Shown: piece after piece, positions 22,101 to 28,558 of the stretch
Layout: each line of letters begins with the position of its first letter
How positions within the stretch are numbered: the stretch's first letter is position 1
Assembly (NCBI GenBank): GCA_947630895.1
Contig: CANRJJ010000001.1
Span: 62,001 to 126,000, forward strand
DNA length: 64,000 nucleotides
Source: an uncultured Wohlfahrtiimonas sp.
GTDB taxonomy: Bacteria; Pseudomonadota; Gammaproteobacteria; Cardiobacteriales; Wohlfahrtiimonadaceae
Reading direction: 5' to 3'
Program-made: the position numbers and the translations under genes
Notes under the pieces: model-generated
What the model was told of the DNA's origin: nothing
The model's database searches: none
The model's input: only the letters and a program-made list of their open reading frames with translations

Positions 22101-23697
22101 CAGCATCAGTATCTGTATTCGCAATCGCTGAAACTATCGTATTTGTATCTTTGATTAAATAATCTGTTTCTGTCGGCTGATCGGGCAAGGTATAAGTGAT
22201 ATTAGCGTTAGTACCATCTTCCTTTTTACCTAAACTCGCAGAACCATCATTGATGAATGTGCCTTTATCTCTTATTGTTACACCGCCTGCAAGCTTACCG
22301 CCTTTTTCAATTGCTGCAGAGTTTTCAACATCATTTACGCCTACCAATAACTGCGCATCCTTATGATTCGTAAACGTTGACGACCCCGAAATTGTTGTTG
22401 CACTGCGTGCTTTATTCCAATCTCTATCAGAAGCACTAACAACCATTGTGCCTTTGTTATCAAATTTTGACTGACTTTGAATATTATCTGTAATGAAATT
22501 ATCTTGGTATTCTAGTTTTGTATTCGCTTCGTTGGTATATGAAGAATTATTGGATAACTCAACATTACCCATTCCATTACCAATTGTTGTATTGGCCTTA
22601 TTAACTGCGACTGTTCCGTTATTACCTTTAACAATGCGACCGTTATATGCTTTTAAATCTGCGCCTTGCTCAATATTAATTGAGTTATTGTTGTTACCAT
22701 GTGCAATATTTCCGTTATTTACAATTAATTCGGCGCCACTTTTAATCTCAATTTTGGCTTTATTATCTATATAAGCAACATCACCATTGGTGACTTCCAT
22801 CTCTGCATTTTGGTTAATCACAATGTTGGCTTGTTCGCCCACTGCTTTTAAAATACTTAAAACACCAACACCTTCACTAAATCTACCATCGAGATATAAA
22901 TTACTATCTGATTTTTTGGTTGGGTCATAATCAATTTCAACATAATAATCATCAGCACTTAATTGCTTAAATGCCATATCAAATAAAATGTTATAGCTTT
23001 CTGGTGAAATGATATTTAATGCAACAGCATTAATTAGATCTGCTTGATAAGCCTTTAAGCTTGCTAGATCAGAAACATTATACGTATACCCTTCTTTACC
23101 TGCTCGTCTAGCAATCTCCGCCAAGTTTGCAGCTAAGTTTTTTTGCTCTCCTGAAAACTGATCAGAAGTAATTGCCCCTCTAAAATCCTTAGGCTGACCA
23201 AAATAAATTTTGTCTTTAACAATCGAATCATCACCGCCTGCAACATAGCCTTTATCAAACTTAACATCTACTTTAACTTTCTCAGTTGTTGTAGCATCAC
23301 CAACCGTGATATTCGTATTTTTTTTACTTTGAGATGAATCTGCAGTGAATAAACTCGTTTTTTTCGCTTGCCCAAAATCTAAGTCTAATTTGTTAGTCGT
23401 ATCATTTAAATTAATGGTGCCATCAGTTGCCGTCACAATATTAAAGTTATAGAAAGTAACAGGTGGCTGCTTCACTAAGACTTGATTATTGGTGACAGGA
23501 TTTGCAGTAATTTTCGTAAGCTCATCAGGTAATTTATGCACTTCAAAGGTAATGGAAGAATTACTTTCACCTTTGTGAGTAATGGTTTCTTTCGCTGTAA
23601 AATCTAAAGAGTCCCATGCAGGCATCTCATTTAAATCCAATTTGGTACCGTCTTTTTTATATAACTTAACAGCATCCGCACTGTTTAATTGATCCAC
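10168..23697 (-). CDS. Giant type V autotransporter: repetitive passenger + C-terminal beta-barrel; frame stays open upstream to ~23983 (frameshift at the A7 tract)
   Basis: 4509 aa ORF. The C-terminal ~300 aa resembles an autotransporter beta-domain ending in ATIGVKYTW. The passenger is rich in N/G/T/D repeats (YTGKTTV.., LGNTSNLIVNNG.., FTGTLALTNT..). The same frame upstream of the GTG at 23697 encodes signal-peptide-like KNTRKAIATSLVLLASISTGYGQTI. Confidence 0.9.
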   Translation of the reverse strand: MDQLNSADAVKLYKKDGTKLDLNEMPAWDSLDFTAKETITHKGESNSSITFEVHKLPDELTKITANPVTNNQVLVKQPPVTFYNFNIVTATDGTINLNDTTNKLDLDFGQAKKTSLFTADSSQSKKNTNITVGDATTTEKVKVDVKFDKGYVAGGDDSIVKDKIYFGQPKDFRGAITSDQFSGEQKNLAANLAEIARRAGKEGYTYNVSDLASLKAYQADLINAVALNIISPESYNILFDMAFKQLSADDYYVEIDYDPTKKSDSNLYLDGRFSEGVGVLSILKAVGEQANIVINQNAEMEVTNGDVAYIDNKAKIEIKSGAELIVNNGNIAHGNNNNSINIEQGADLKAYNGRIVKGNNGTVAVNKANTTIGNGMGNVELSNNSSYTNEANTKLEYQDNFITDNIQSQSKFDNKGTMVVSASDRDWNKARSATTISGSSTFTNHKDAQLLVGVNDVENSAAIEKGGKLAGGVTIRDKGTFINDGSASLGKKEDGTNANITYTLPDQPTETDYLIKDTNTIVSAIANTDTDAVTIKNNGVMTIGDRLTKTSDNHIQHAAGINVEYNGNTENNNIEVSNTGTINVGGYHSVGMRVKGDIGAHKDDNGETTPQDGKFISNAGTINVIGANSIGIVATNGATVYNNGTINIGGNENDITTNNSQLDIKMNRRNYGLKSEDGATIYTAADSLNLLANDSVGAYARQGGTIHIKGDADKTVKGSSKENLVYYWIAGKRLESGQYVSSKMNFDSAEVKLATDDKNSTFFRIDQGAEFNGTSGTTYDFSVNGAGSSGLYVAGAGTIVTADNGMTFNVNGEKTTGIFVTSGAGSKDDVTNTQGVVTLGNGATINVKGKEASAAVVDGAEYNLNNVATGKFIGAVLNSSAVFNATEIDIDVDSGAFAYRLINSGTLNHSGKINFTGNENESGTATGIYIKGGTLNNQTGSDIQVNGVGIDIYHDAKNKNNINNSGTINAVNGIAAVRINKGAKFTAAGTGLISGNQAADAIRVHDGATLNADKAQIAVNGSGAGIHFMNTDAPNEKGELPTFTLKGTGNITVQGDKATGILVQGKGGEEATANFDSTGSDLHITVKEPFGGNGITTNTSGYVNSGSDVTIESTKGGSALVVKGKTNDIKQSGSLISNSATAVVDLTGLDTSAGTTSFLNTGKIESKHKDGTAVLANSGENINFVNQGTIIGKLDLWANAQKVISLTNNSNARITGDLIIGEKKDSHSDVRTNIVKLFGGSQAENIVAESGDTTVTLKDVIETEETRVADGKYVFKTLSANGGMKDTIVLDNSTYVLNSDLAQGISGFEALKIGAGSVFELYKTDLTLNEAITNNDSGIFLTDKTSILKVTNDENFDLNHKLIGKGRVEADLSGKNLVMDNEFAKFNSENFTGTLALEHTSLNLSGFNTTNLTSATLEANTGSVVTVDADVGVQKIGGLKFDNGRVEFKDTLSNLELTKDNGDHANGMIKVDNLYLTGAKGEISVEVQDMYHTAKDGDTVFKSILEHDQGDSLIHIVEAANIHGDTVPNDLKLAVNRGDEKFAANNKVRVIQGLMDKTTEVAKGHYDYSLAKKDDGLHVAYQLEKVELLSDKDLVLTAAEGETGKNSDLNTQIIGSGNLVIDTSSNYISLTNDRGNDNKSAYTGTTTVKKGDLYLESNDVLGRTSNLIVENGTTANVFGLTQNTSGTAQTVGALNIAEKGTVNLGQTGQLTVTGQSESTINGILKSTASTENTLKPNLTFDNAVATVSSVNTEFDSNVTLKGTSVVNANNANALGDVGTISIEQGAKLRLTDTAQIIQDFAKKLAGNGEIVVTNGSKVNVTADNSAFTGRFTIGEVADISSTLVNITDEKALGKDNIVHIDTKGTLSLKTDKDTQFNHKLSGTGILSTNLDGKILTMGETANPSNNQDFTGTLEITNTLYTLDSSANTKALTKARLDVQSGSVVTVADGKGAQNIGALDVDGGTVNFADKLSNKSGAKADGSIATGKLDTSKTGKLVVNLDDMHNTIDANTVSILAQDDKATTIQLIEASNYDAVVNELGLDINYNDSITNASSTKNTEITQSIVQGTDGEVAKGKYAYKFNLVENIGVALQYRLEEIQLLAKGAKAFVLQAANNQNSNLSAKVTGTGDLIVNTAGDISLSNGDNNYTGKTTVSNGNLYLENDNVLGNTSNLIVNNGIVKADGNGSRIEGTSNKVGALNIAENGTVDLGNKGQLTVAGQSTSTINGALKGSDTSKLVFNNANATVNSVNTALNGSVDLTGTSIVAINNAQALGTTGTVNISDKSKLRVTNTNGQTENLSKQLAGTGEVVVTNGSTIAITNTSNASFTGQLTIGEANDTSNTLVKITDESVLGNDNLVQINEKGTLSFKTDKDTQFNHKLSGTGTFATDLKGADGKANTLTMGGKNSAKNGENFKGTLSLTNTNYSLDGGANTEAMTSATVKVGDNSVVTVIADKGIQKIGGLDLAGGKVVFEDELSNLELTKGKGDHANGLIQVDHLDMSDDKGIIAINVKDMHNTAHNEVPVHTSILEHDQGDSLIKIIDSTKVDGTLSGNVQLSINHDGIEKDLNDYKVTHDIVENGEDVAKGHYGYGLQLEKDGLHVAYKLTQVDLIENKALTLSSNGKTGKDADLSAKVTGEGNLIVNTNGYVSLSNNANTYTGTTTISNGTLHLESDNVLGNTSNLVVNNGTVKVYGNDSKADGTSNKVGALNVADKGTVDLGNKGQLTVTGKSNSVVNGALKGDATSKLVFNNANAIINSVNKGLEGNVDLTGESTVAINNAQALGTAGVITVAEESKLHIANTETATENLSKQLAGKGEVVVTNGSTVNVTADNSSFNGQFTIGEENDASNTLVKITDEKALGSNNTVQINEKGTLSLTTAADTEFAHLLSGKGTFATDLDGNTLTMGSTNSAVNGDKFTGTLALTNTLYDLEGNEDANTKAIKNATLEVKNGSTVTVADVAGTNNVGGLNINGGAVNFADKLSNQTGTKANGAITTNQLATNTGKLVINLDDMHNTIEAGTISILAQDAEATSIQLIEASNYDAIVNELGLEINYEGINEDLHTKSTGQKASITQSILQGADDEVAQGKYDYNFALTKDKGIAVTYQLKEIKLLAKEGVGFILQAAKNVAGDLVDLSAKVTGAGNLTINTESEYVSLSNQKNDYTGKTTVFKGDLYLENSGVLGETSELNVGENTTVNVFGKTNNKDGVAQSVGALNVAENGTVDLGKQGELTVTGQSDSVIDGALKGDTTSTLVFNDANATVNSVNKDLNGAVNLEEASVVQLNNSQALGNSGTISIAKGSELKVANTDTDLDFTKALSGNGKFTVTTGANGANSIVNLVGDNSEKFTGLVTIGNDDDKGRTTLAITDEKALGSKNTVQINEKGTLSLVANGNTTFEHLLSGKGTFATDLGGNTLNMGSDNSAKNGENFKGTLALTNTNYALDGGDNTKAMESATIQSGDGSVVTVAADKGIQKVGGLDLAGGKVVFEDVLSNLVLTDEENKEHHADGLIKVDHLDLSDDKGTIAINVKDMHNTEHNEVPVHKSILEHDEGVSLIKIIDSNTVAGAVSDDVKLSIIQHNDNGSTSEIAGKTVVHDIVENNRDVAKGTYGYGLELKDDESDKGLHVTYGLTEVELTDSKQGLTLTAAPGKDSDLSAKVTGSGNLIINTVGEVSLSNNGNKYTGSTTVNNGVLHLNANNVLGQTSSLNVNNGTVKAYDTSNEGKGTSNIVGALNIAENGTVDLGKQGELTVTGQSDSTINGSLQVDTDSKLVFDDANATINSINTELKGAVNLVDNSNVQLNNSQALGNSGTISISQNSELKVANTDADLELSKGLSGNGKFTVTTGLDADGNATDSIVSLSGDNSNFTGDINVGAENDQRNTLLVVNQNSIGKGSDILVNNKGTLRLDHADIDNNWAIDKKINGTGGLDKVGQGVIELSQDSSNYTGKTTVYDGQLVTGKDSDKPYTLNSQEVEIKAGGSLLASSGTIKGIVNNYGQFIGSNGLIDNSVNNYGEFIVGHLDKSIEDQATIYTVTGDFTNHKDGVIRLNNEYSLEDNTDKNNTTPVKHGNVGNQLHIQGNYITNGGSIILNTVLNEGLDKTITDSIHVAGNVIKQGDATKLYIQNYGGLGAFTQLDAIKVISVDGKSDNGAFALGRPATIGVYEYTLHKGQKDNNWYLYSNPDYPVYGQPHRRNINPLVGGYLANMSTSFEMFNMTLHDRLGNPSYGQSVLTGDDRGISAWGRIATVHRKYRAAQDGLSISGDFYLAQVGADLIKVAAENDGSRRFGVMASYGSSDFTSRSRSTGSEATGKIDQAMSVGLYGTWYQPESWFVDAWLQYSHFKNEVSMKQGSTNKYNSNLLSASIEVGYNHKTDEFDNGDYLIIQPNAQIIYGRLATKAFKDEASGLFANKNTKNNIQTRLGMKLFYVNANENNEGFKPYVEANWIHNSSSAKVTFNDRFKFSSNAPNDIFEVKVGAEGNLSEDWSVWGNVGYQFGKQKYKGYKATIGVKYTW
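12000..19700 (-). repeat. Five ~1.5 kb protein-level repeat units in the autotransporter passenger, alternating type A-B-A-B-A (boundaries approximate)
   Basis: Recurrent anchors LSAKVTG.GNL near 12735, 14290, 15805, 17330 (degenerate copy near 18865). Type A marker SILEHDxGxSLIxI near 13060, 16110, 19175. Type B marker SILAQDxxATxIQLIEASNYDA near 14620 and 17650. Confidence 0.85.
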
Positions 23698-23966
23698 CGT
23701 AACTGTTTCAAATGAACCTTCTTCAAATGCAGACTTTTCACCGATTTTTACATTGCTAAATTTAACGTCTTTACTCTTGCCATCATCAATTAAAAAGTGT
23801 TCTTTGCCAATTTTGTCAGCCTGTTGTTGGCTGTTGTTATTAATGTCGGTAAATACAGGCTTTTGTGAATCGATCTTAAATGTACCACTTTTATATTCAA
23901 TGTCTTTTAGGTCTATTGTTTGACCATAACCTGTACTTATCGACGCTAATAATACTAAAGATGTTG

Positions 23967-24068
23967 CTATTGCTTTTCTAGTATTTTTTTATGCCCTTTT
24001 GCTAACTCTGATGCAACAACTAATTCTCCAGAACACTTACTTTTCACTAACTTATACGACAAATTCAT
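23967..24068 (-). CDS. ESPR-containing N-terminus of the autotransporter, out of frame with the main ORF (terminates after 33 codons)
   Basis: Reads MNLSYKLVKSKCSGELVVASELAKGHKKILEKQ*; matches the extended signal peptide region style (MNxxYKxVxxxxxGxLVVASELAKG). Confidence 0.85.
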   Translation of the reverse strand: MNLSYKLVKSKCSGELVVASELAKGHKKILEKQ

Positions 24069-24376
24069 TGCTCTTCTTACCTTTTAGATATAATTTTTTT
24101 GAAACAAATCAACTTTTGATTAATGAATGATTGACTAAGATCAAATTTTCTTCTTTAAAAGGGAAGGATAGGACATAAAAAAAATAAATTGCGTCGAAAA
24201 CAAAATATTTTTCATATTTCTGAAATAAATCTGTGCTAGAAAATTTTTAGTTAATGATTTAATTAATATAATATTGAAAATAAATAGATTATTATTTTCG
24301 ATAAAATATCGATGCATCAGTCAAAAAAATCTATTTAAGGTAAAATCAGGCTTTATTTTTAGTTTGGAAGCTTGTC

Positions 24377-25642
24377 ATGAGTCATTCTTTAACAAAATCT
24401 GACATCAAAACACTCTCGCTCTCCTCATTGGGCGGTGCTTTAGAGTTTTATGACTTTATTATTTTTTTAACCTTCATTCCGATTTTAAAATTACATTTTT
24501 TCCCAGAACAATCTGAACTCGGCTCTTTAATGAGCATCTATGGCATTTATGCAGTGGCATATTTTGTGCGCCCACTAAGCGGCATTATCTTGGGACATTT
24601 TGGCGACTTAGTTGGCCGTAAAAGAATGTTCATGCTCTCACTATTTTTAATGGCCATTCCGACGTTATGTATTGGTTTATTACCCACATACGAAAGTGTC
24701 GGCATATTGGCACCGATTTTATTATTGTTAATGCGACTACTCCAAGGTATTGCATTAGGCGGAGAAGTTCCAAGCGCCCATGTTTTTGTAACAGAGCATG
24801 TAAAATCGAATCATTTAGGCTTAGCGAATAGCTTAATCGCAGCGAGTTTAACCTTTGGCGTCTTGATTGGTTATGCCGTTTCTACAACACTCAATGCCAT
24901 TTTCACTGAGCAAGAAATTCATAATTATGCTTGGAGAATTCCTTTTATTTTGGGCGGTGCTTTGGGGTTATTTGCCTTATATTTACGCCGTCATCTGCAA
25001 GAAACCCCTGTGTTTTTACAATTCAAAGCAGAACGTCAAAAAAGCAGTGAATTGCCCATTAAAACGGTACTACAAAAACATTTAAAAGAGAGCTTTTTAG
25101 GCATTTTAACCACTTGGTTATTGATGACAGGCGTCATTATGGTGCTATTAATTCCCAACTTAATGAAATCTGAACTTTATGGTTTAGCATCTCCGTTCGT
25201 GAATAAAATCGCCTTAATTGCGACAGCCATGAACATTATAGGCAGTGTCATTGCTGGTTTAATGGTCGATAGAATTGGCTTATCCAAAACAATGATCTTT
25301 TTTGCTGCGGTTTTAGGCATCAGTAGCACAATATTTTTTAGCTATTTAGGCTCAGATGCCGATCACTCATTAATCGCATTACTGTACATCGGTAGCTCGT
25401 TATTCTTAGGTTTAGTGGCTTGTGTGCCTATCTTTATTGTCAAACTATATGAACCTCGTGTTCGTTTATCCGGCATGAGTTTTTCATACAATATTGGCAA
25501 CGCATTTTTTGGTGGTTTAACCACTTTCCTTGTGCCTATCATCGCACAAGGATTCAGTGAAAATTTTGTCAGCTACTATCTATTATTTTTATGTGCTTTA
25601 GGCATTTGGCTAGGATTCGTTGCTAAACGTTTCCGTATCTAA
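24377..25642 (+). CDS. MFS transporter (metabolite:H+ symporter/ProP-like)
   Basis: 421 aa, 12-TM pattern, FGDLVGRKRMF motif, LLRLLQGIALGGEVP-like segment. Confidence 0.85.
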   Translation: MSHSLTKSDIKTLSLSSLGGALEFYDFIIFLTFIPILKLHFFPEQSELGSLMSIYGIYAVAYFVRPLSGIILGHFGDLVGRKRMFMLSLFLMAIPTLCIGLLPTYESVGILAPILLLLMRLLQGIALGGEVPSAHVFVTEHVKSNHLGLANSLIAASLTFGVLIGYAVSTTLNAIFTEQEIHNYAWRIPFILGGALGLFALYLRRHLQETPVFLQFKAERQKSSELPIKTVLQKHLKESFLGILTTWLLMTGVIMVLLIPNLMKSELYGLASPFVNKIALIATAMNIIGSVIAGLMVDRIGLSKTMIFFAAVLGISSTIFFSYLGSDADHSLIALLYIGSSLFLGLVACVPIFIVKLYEPRVRLSGMSFSYNIGNAFFGGLTTFLVPIIAQGFSENFVSYYLLFLCALGIWLGFVAKRFRI

Positions 25643-26122
25643 AGGAATCACATAATCTTCAGGGTTATTACGAGCAATTAAATCCTCAATGATTCCAAAT
25701 GGTTTCAACATTAATTGAGGAGCAATTTCTTGTAATGGAATTAAAACAAAATTACGATCCTGCATTCTAGGATGAGGGATCGTTAAGTTTTCATCATCCA
25801 TCTTCACATCATCATACAGCAAAATATCAAGATCCAACGTTCTTGCACCAAAGCGGATAATCCTTTCTCTACCATGATCTATTTCTATTCTCTGTAACTC
25901 TTTTAACAATGAATATGGCGCTAAATCAGTTGAAATTTGGATCACTGCATTGATAATATCAGGCTGTTCAGGCCCAATTGGTTTTGTACGATAGAATTTC
26001 GACTGTTTCTGAATGGTAACATTCTCTAGCTCAGCTATCTCTCGCAAAGCAGATTGTAAATGTGCAATGGGATCATCTAAATTAGAGCCCAATGCGATAT
26101 AAGCAATAAATAATTGATTCAT
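25610..26122 (-). CDS. folK: 2-amino-4-hydroxy-6-hydroxymethyldihydropteridine pyrophosphokinase
   Basis: 170 aa; YIALGSNL, FGARTLDLDILLYD, IPHPRMQDRNFVLIPL. Confidence 0.93.
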   Translation of the reverse strand: MNQLFIAYIALGSNLDDPIAHLQSALREIAELENVTIQKQSKFYRTKPIGPEQPDIINAVIQISTDLAPYSLLKELQRIEIDHGRERIIRFGARTLDLDILLYDDVKMDDENLTIPHPRMQDRNFVLIPLQEIAPQLMLKPFGIIEDLIARNNPEDYVIPLDTETFSNES

Positions 26123-26216
26123 ATTATAGTGTTCAATGTAGATTTCGATTAAAGTAAAAACGATAAGAATAAGAGTATATGCTCTTCTACAAATAATCTT
26201 TAATAGAGAAAATAAA

Positions 26217-27044
26217 ATGGATAATTATAAGTTAGTGGCTGAAAAAGCGTTAGACATAATGACAGCCAAAGTTAACAAACCTCATTATAAAGCATTCTTA
26301 CTGTCGATTATGGCCGGCGTATTCATCGGCTTAGGATTTGTTTATTGCATCATAGCGAATGTAGAAGGTGCGGGGAAAATCGTAGGCGGTCTAGTTTTTA
26401 GTTTAGGCTTATTACTCACGATTATCTTAGGTGCGGATCTCTTTACTTCAACCACAATGACTGTCATATCTGTAGCTAGTAAAAAAGTTACATTAGGACA
26501 GATGTTAGCAAACTGGGGAGTGGTTTATTTTGGTAATTTCATTGGCGCATTAATTCTAGTTGGGCTAATTATTATGAGCGGTCATCCTTTTGATTATGGT
26601 GGAAAGATTGGCTTATATTACATTTCTGTCGCCAACCATAAACTTGAGCATACTTTTATAAAAGCCATTGGGCTCGGCATAATGTGTAATATCATGGTTT
26701 GTTTGGCCGTTTGGATGAGCTTTAGCGCCAGCAATTTAACGGATAAGATGATTGCTGTACTTTTCCCTGTAGGGCTGTTCATCTCAGCAGGATTTGAACA
26801 TAGTGTGGCAAACATGTTTATGATCCCCGCAGCAATTTATACATTAATGCTTTCTACACCTGAAATGATACATAGCTTAATTGATGTAGAAATATTGCAA
26901 AAAAGTCTCACTTGGTCGAATTTTTTTATTAAAAATTTACTACCCGTAACGGTAGGTAATATCTTAGGTGGATCTATATTTATAGCATTATATCAATGGC
27001 TTATTTATCTGAAAAATCCAAGTCAACAATCATCATCAAAATAA
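26217..27044 (+). CDS. Formate/nitrite transporter family protein
   Basis: 275 aa; FNT-like GADLFTSTTM, GFEHSVANMFMIP. Confidence 0.85.
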   Translation: MDNYKLVAEKALDIMTAKVNKPHYKAFLLSIMAGVFIGLGFVYCIIANVEGAGKIVGGLVFSLGLLLTIILGADLFTSTTMTVISVASKKVTLGQMLANWGVVYFGNFIGALILVGLIIMSGHPFDYGGKIGLYYISVANHKLEHTFIKAIGLGIMCNIMVCLAVWMSFSASNLTDKMIAVLFPVGLFISAGFEHSVANMFMIPAAIYTLMLSTPEMIHSLIDVEILQKSLTWSNFFIKNLLPVTVGNILGGSIFIALYQWLIYLKNPSQQSSSK

Positions 27045-27104
27045 ATTCATTTATTTACCCTTTTTTGATCAAATTTGTTGCAAAGAGACTCAATACCACG
27101 TAAT

Positions 27105-27151
27105 GTATTTACATCTTCATAAGTCATGAAGATGCTTATCCAAATACTTGG
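27105..27151 (+). other. Hairpin in the leader of the cold-shock gene
   Basis: CATCTTCAT-aagtc-ATGAAGATG (27112-27134) with a possible outer stem GTATTT...AAATAC. Confidence 0.5.
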
Positions 27152-27208
27152 AAAGTGGTTTAAAAACGATCAAGAAATTGATCACTCTTTGTTTGAGGTT
27201 TAACAATT

Positions 27209-27412
27209 ATGCGTATCGGAACTGTAAAGTGGTTCAATGAGTCTAAAGGCTTTGGTTTTATTACTCCTGAAGATGGTTCACCAGATGTATTCGTACATTT
27301 CTCAACTATCCAAGGCGATGGCTTCCGCACTTTAGTGGAAGGTCAAAAAGTAGAATTCGAAGCTAAAGAAGGCGACAAAGGCTTACAAACTACTGTTTGC
27401 CGTGGTCTTTAA
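27209..27412 (+). CDS. Cold-shock domain protein (CspA family)
   Basis: 67 aa; [31 protein letters not shown]. Confidence 0.95.
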   Translation: MRIGTVKWFNESKGFGFITPEDGSPDVFVHFSTIQGDGFRTLVEGQKVEFEAKEGDKGLQTTVCRGL

Positions 27413-27510
27413 TAGATTCACAACACTTTTTAAAATATAATAAGAAAATGAGTTTTAAGCTGTTGTCTCACCAAAGAGTGAATAAGAATTAAAACGTATC
27501 TTTCTGTATA

Positions 27511-27540
27511 AAAAAACCCTGATCTATCAGGGTTTTTTTA
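27511..27540 (+). terminator. Rho-independent terminator
   Basis: AAAAAACCCTGA-tcta-TCAGGGTTTTTT. Confidence 0.85.
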
Positions 27541-27583
27541 TTGCTATAATTTACAATAAATTCATTACAAGGAGATTAAATAA

Positions 27584-28450
27584 ATGTGCCAGTTATTAGG
27601 TATGAACTGTAATACTCCTACCGATATTGTTTTTTCTTTTGAAGGCTTTCGTCGTAGAGGTGGCCTCACTGATGTTCATGTAGATGGCTTTGGCATTGCT
27701 TTCTTTGAAGGTAAAGGGGTTCGCATCTATCAAGATGATCGACCAAGTGCTTCATCACCTGTTGCTGATTTAGTTAAGGGTTACCAAATAAAATCTAAAA
27801 ATGTGATTGCCCATATTCGTAAAGCAACTCATGGACAAGTTTCATTAGCCAATACTCATCCGTTCATGCGTGAATTGTGGGGAGAATATTGGTTATTTGC
27901 TCATAATGGACATTTACAATCACCTGATCAATTATTTTCAGACATTAATCAACAATATTATCGTCCTGTTGGTATCACTGATTCAGAACAAGCTTTTTGT
28001 TATATTCTGGAAAATTTACGTCAAAAATATAATGAAAAACCTAATGACCAAATTCTTTTTCAGAAAATTAAAGAATTAGTTACAAAAATCAGAGCCAATG
28101 GAATTTTTAATTTTACCCTTTCTAATGGCGACTGGATGATTGTTCATTCCAATACTTTATTACATTACATTATTAGAAAAGCACCTTTTGGCGATGCTAA
28201 ACTCTTAGATGATGATGTGAGTATTGATTTTTCTGCTGTAACAACTCCTAAAGATAGAGTTGCAGTGATCGCGACGTTACCTTTAACCTGTAATGAGCAA
28301 TGGACTCAATTGGCTCAAAATGAACTTTTGATGTTTAAAGAAGGTGAAATCATCGCTCGTGATTGTCCTGATGATGAGCTTTTTTTAAGTGTTGAAGATG
28401 CTTTAGCACTTGCTCGCGCTGTTGGTGCTTCTGCGAATACTGTTTTATAA
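27584..28450 (+). CDS. Class II glutamine amidotransferase (YafJ-like)
   Basis: 288 aa; starts MCQLLGMNCNTPTD, HIRKATHGQVSLANTHPF. Confidence 0.85.
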   Translation: MCQLLGMNCNTPTDIVFSFEGFRRRGGLTDVHVDGFGIAFFEGKGVRIYQDDRPSASSPVADLVKGYQIKSKNVIAHIRKATHGQVSLANTHPFMRELWGEYWLFAHNGHLQSPDQLFSDINQQYYRPVGITDSEQAFCYILENLRQKYNEKPNDQILFQKIKELVTKIRANGIFNFTLSNGDWMIVHSNTLLHYIIRKAPFGDAKLLDDDVSIDFSAVTTPKDRVAVIATLPLTCNEQWTQLAQNELLMFKEGEIIARDCPDDELFLSVEDALALARAVGASANTVL

Positions 28451-28558
28451 ACAATCAATCTGTGGATAACTTTGTGGGTAACTCTTGAATTTCTAAAGAG
28501 GATACCCATTATGAATGTGTTAAATATTAAAATTAAAAATTCATAAGGAGATCTCATA

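Noticed and set aside
12620-22774. Many + strand ORFs (60-150 aa) antisense to the giant autotransporter
   Set aside because: Low-complexity translations (V/L/S/P-rich) mirroring the repetitive T/N/G-rich coding strand; no recognisable domains; best explained as shadow ORFs.
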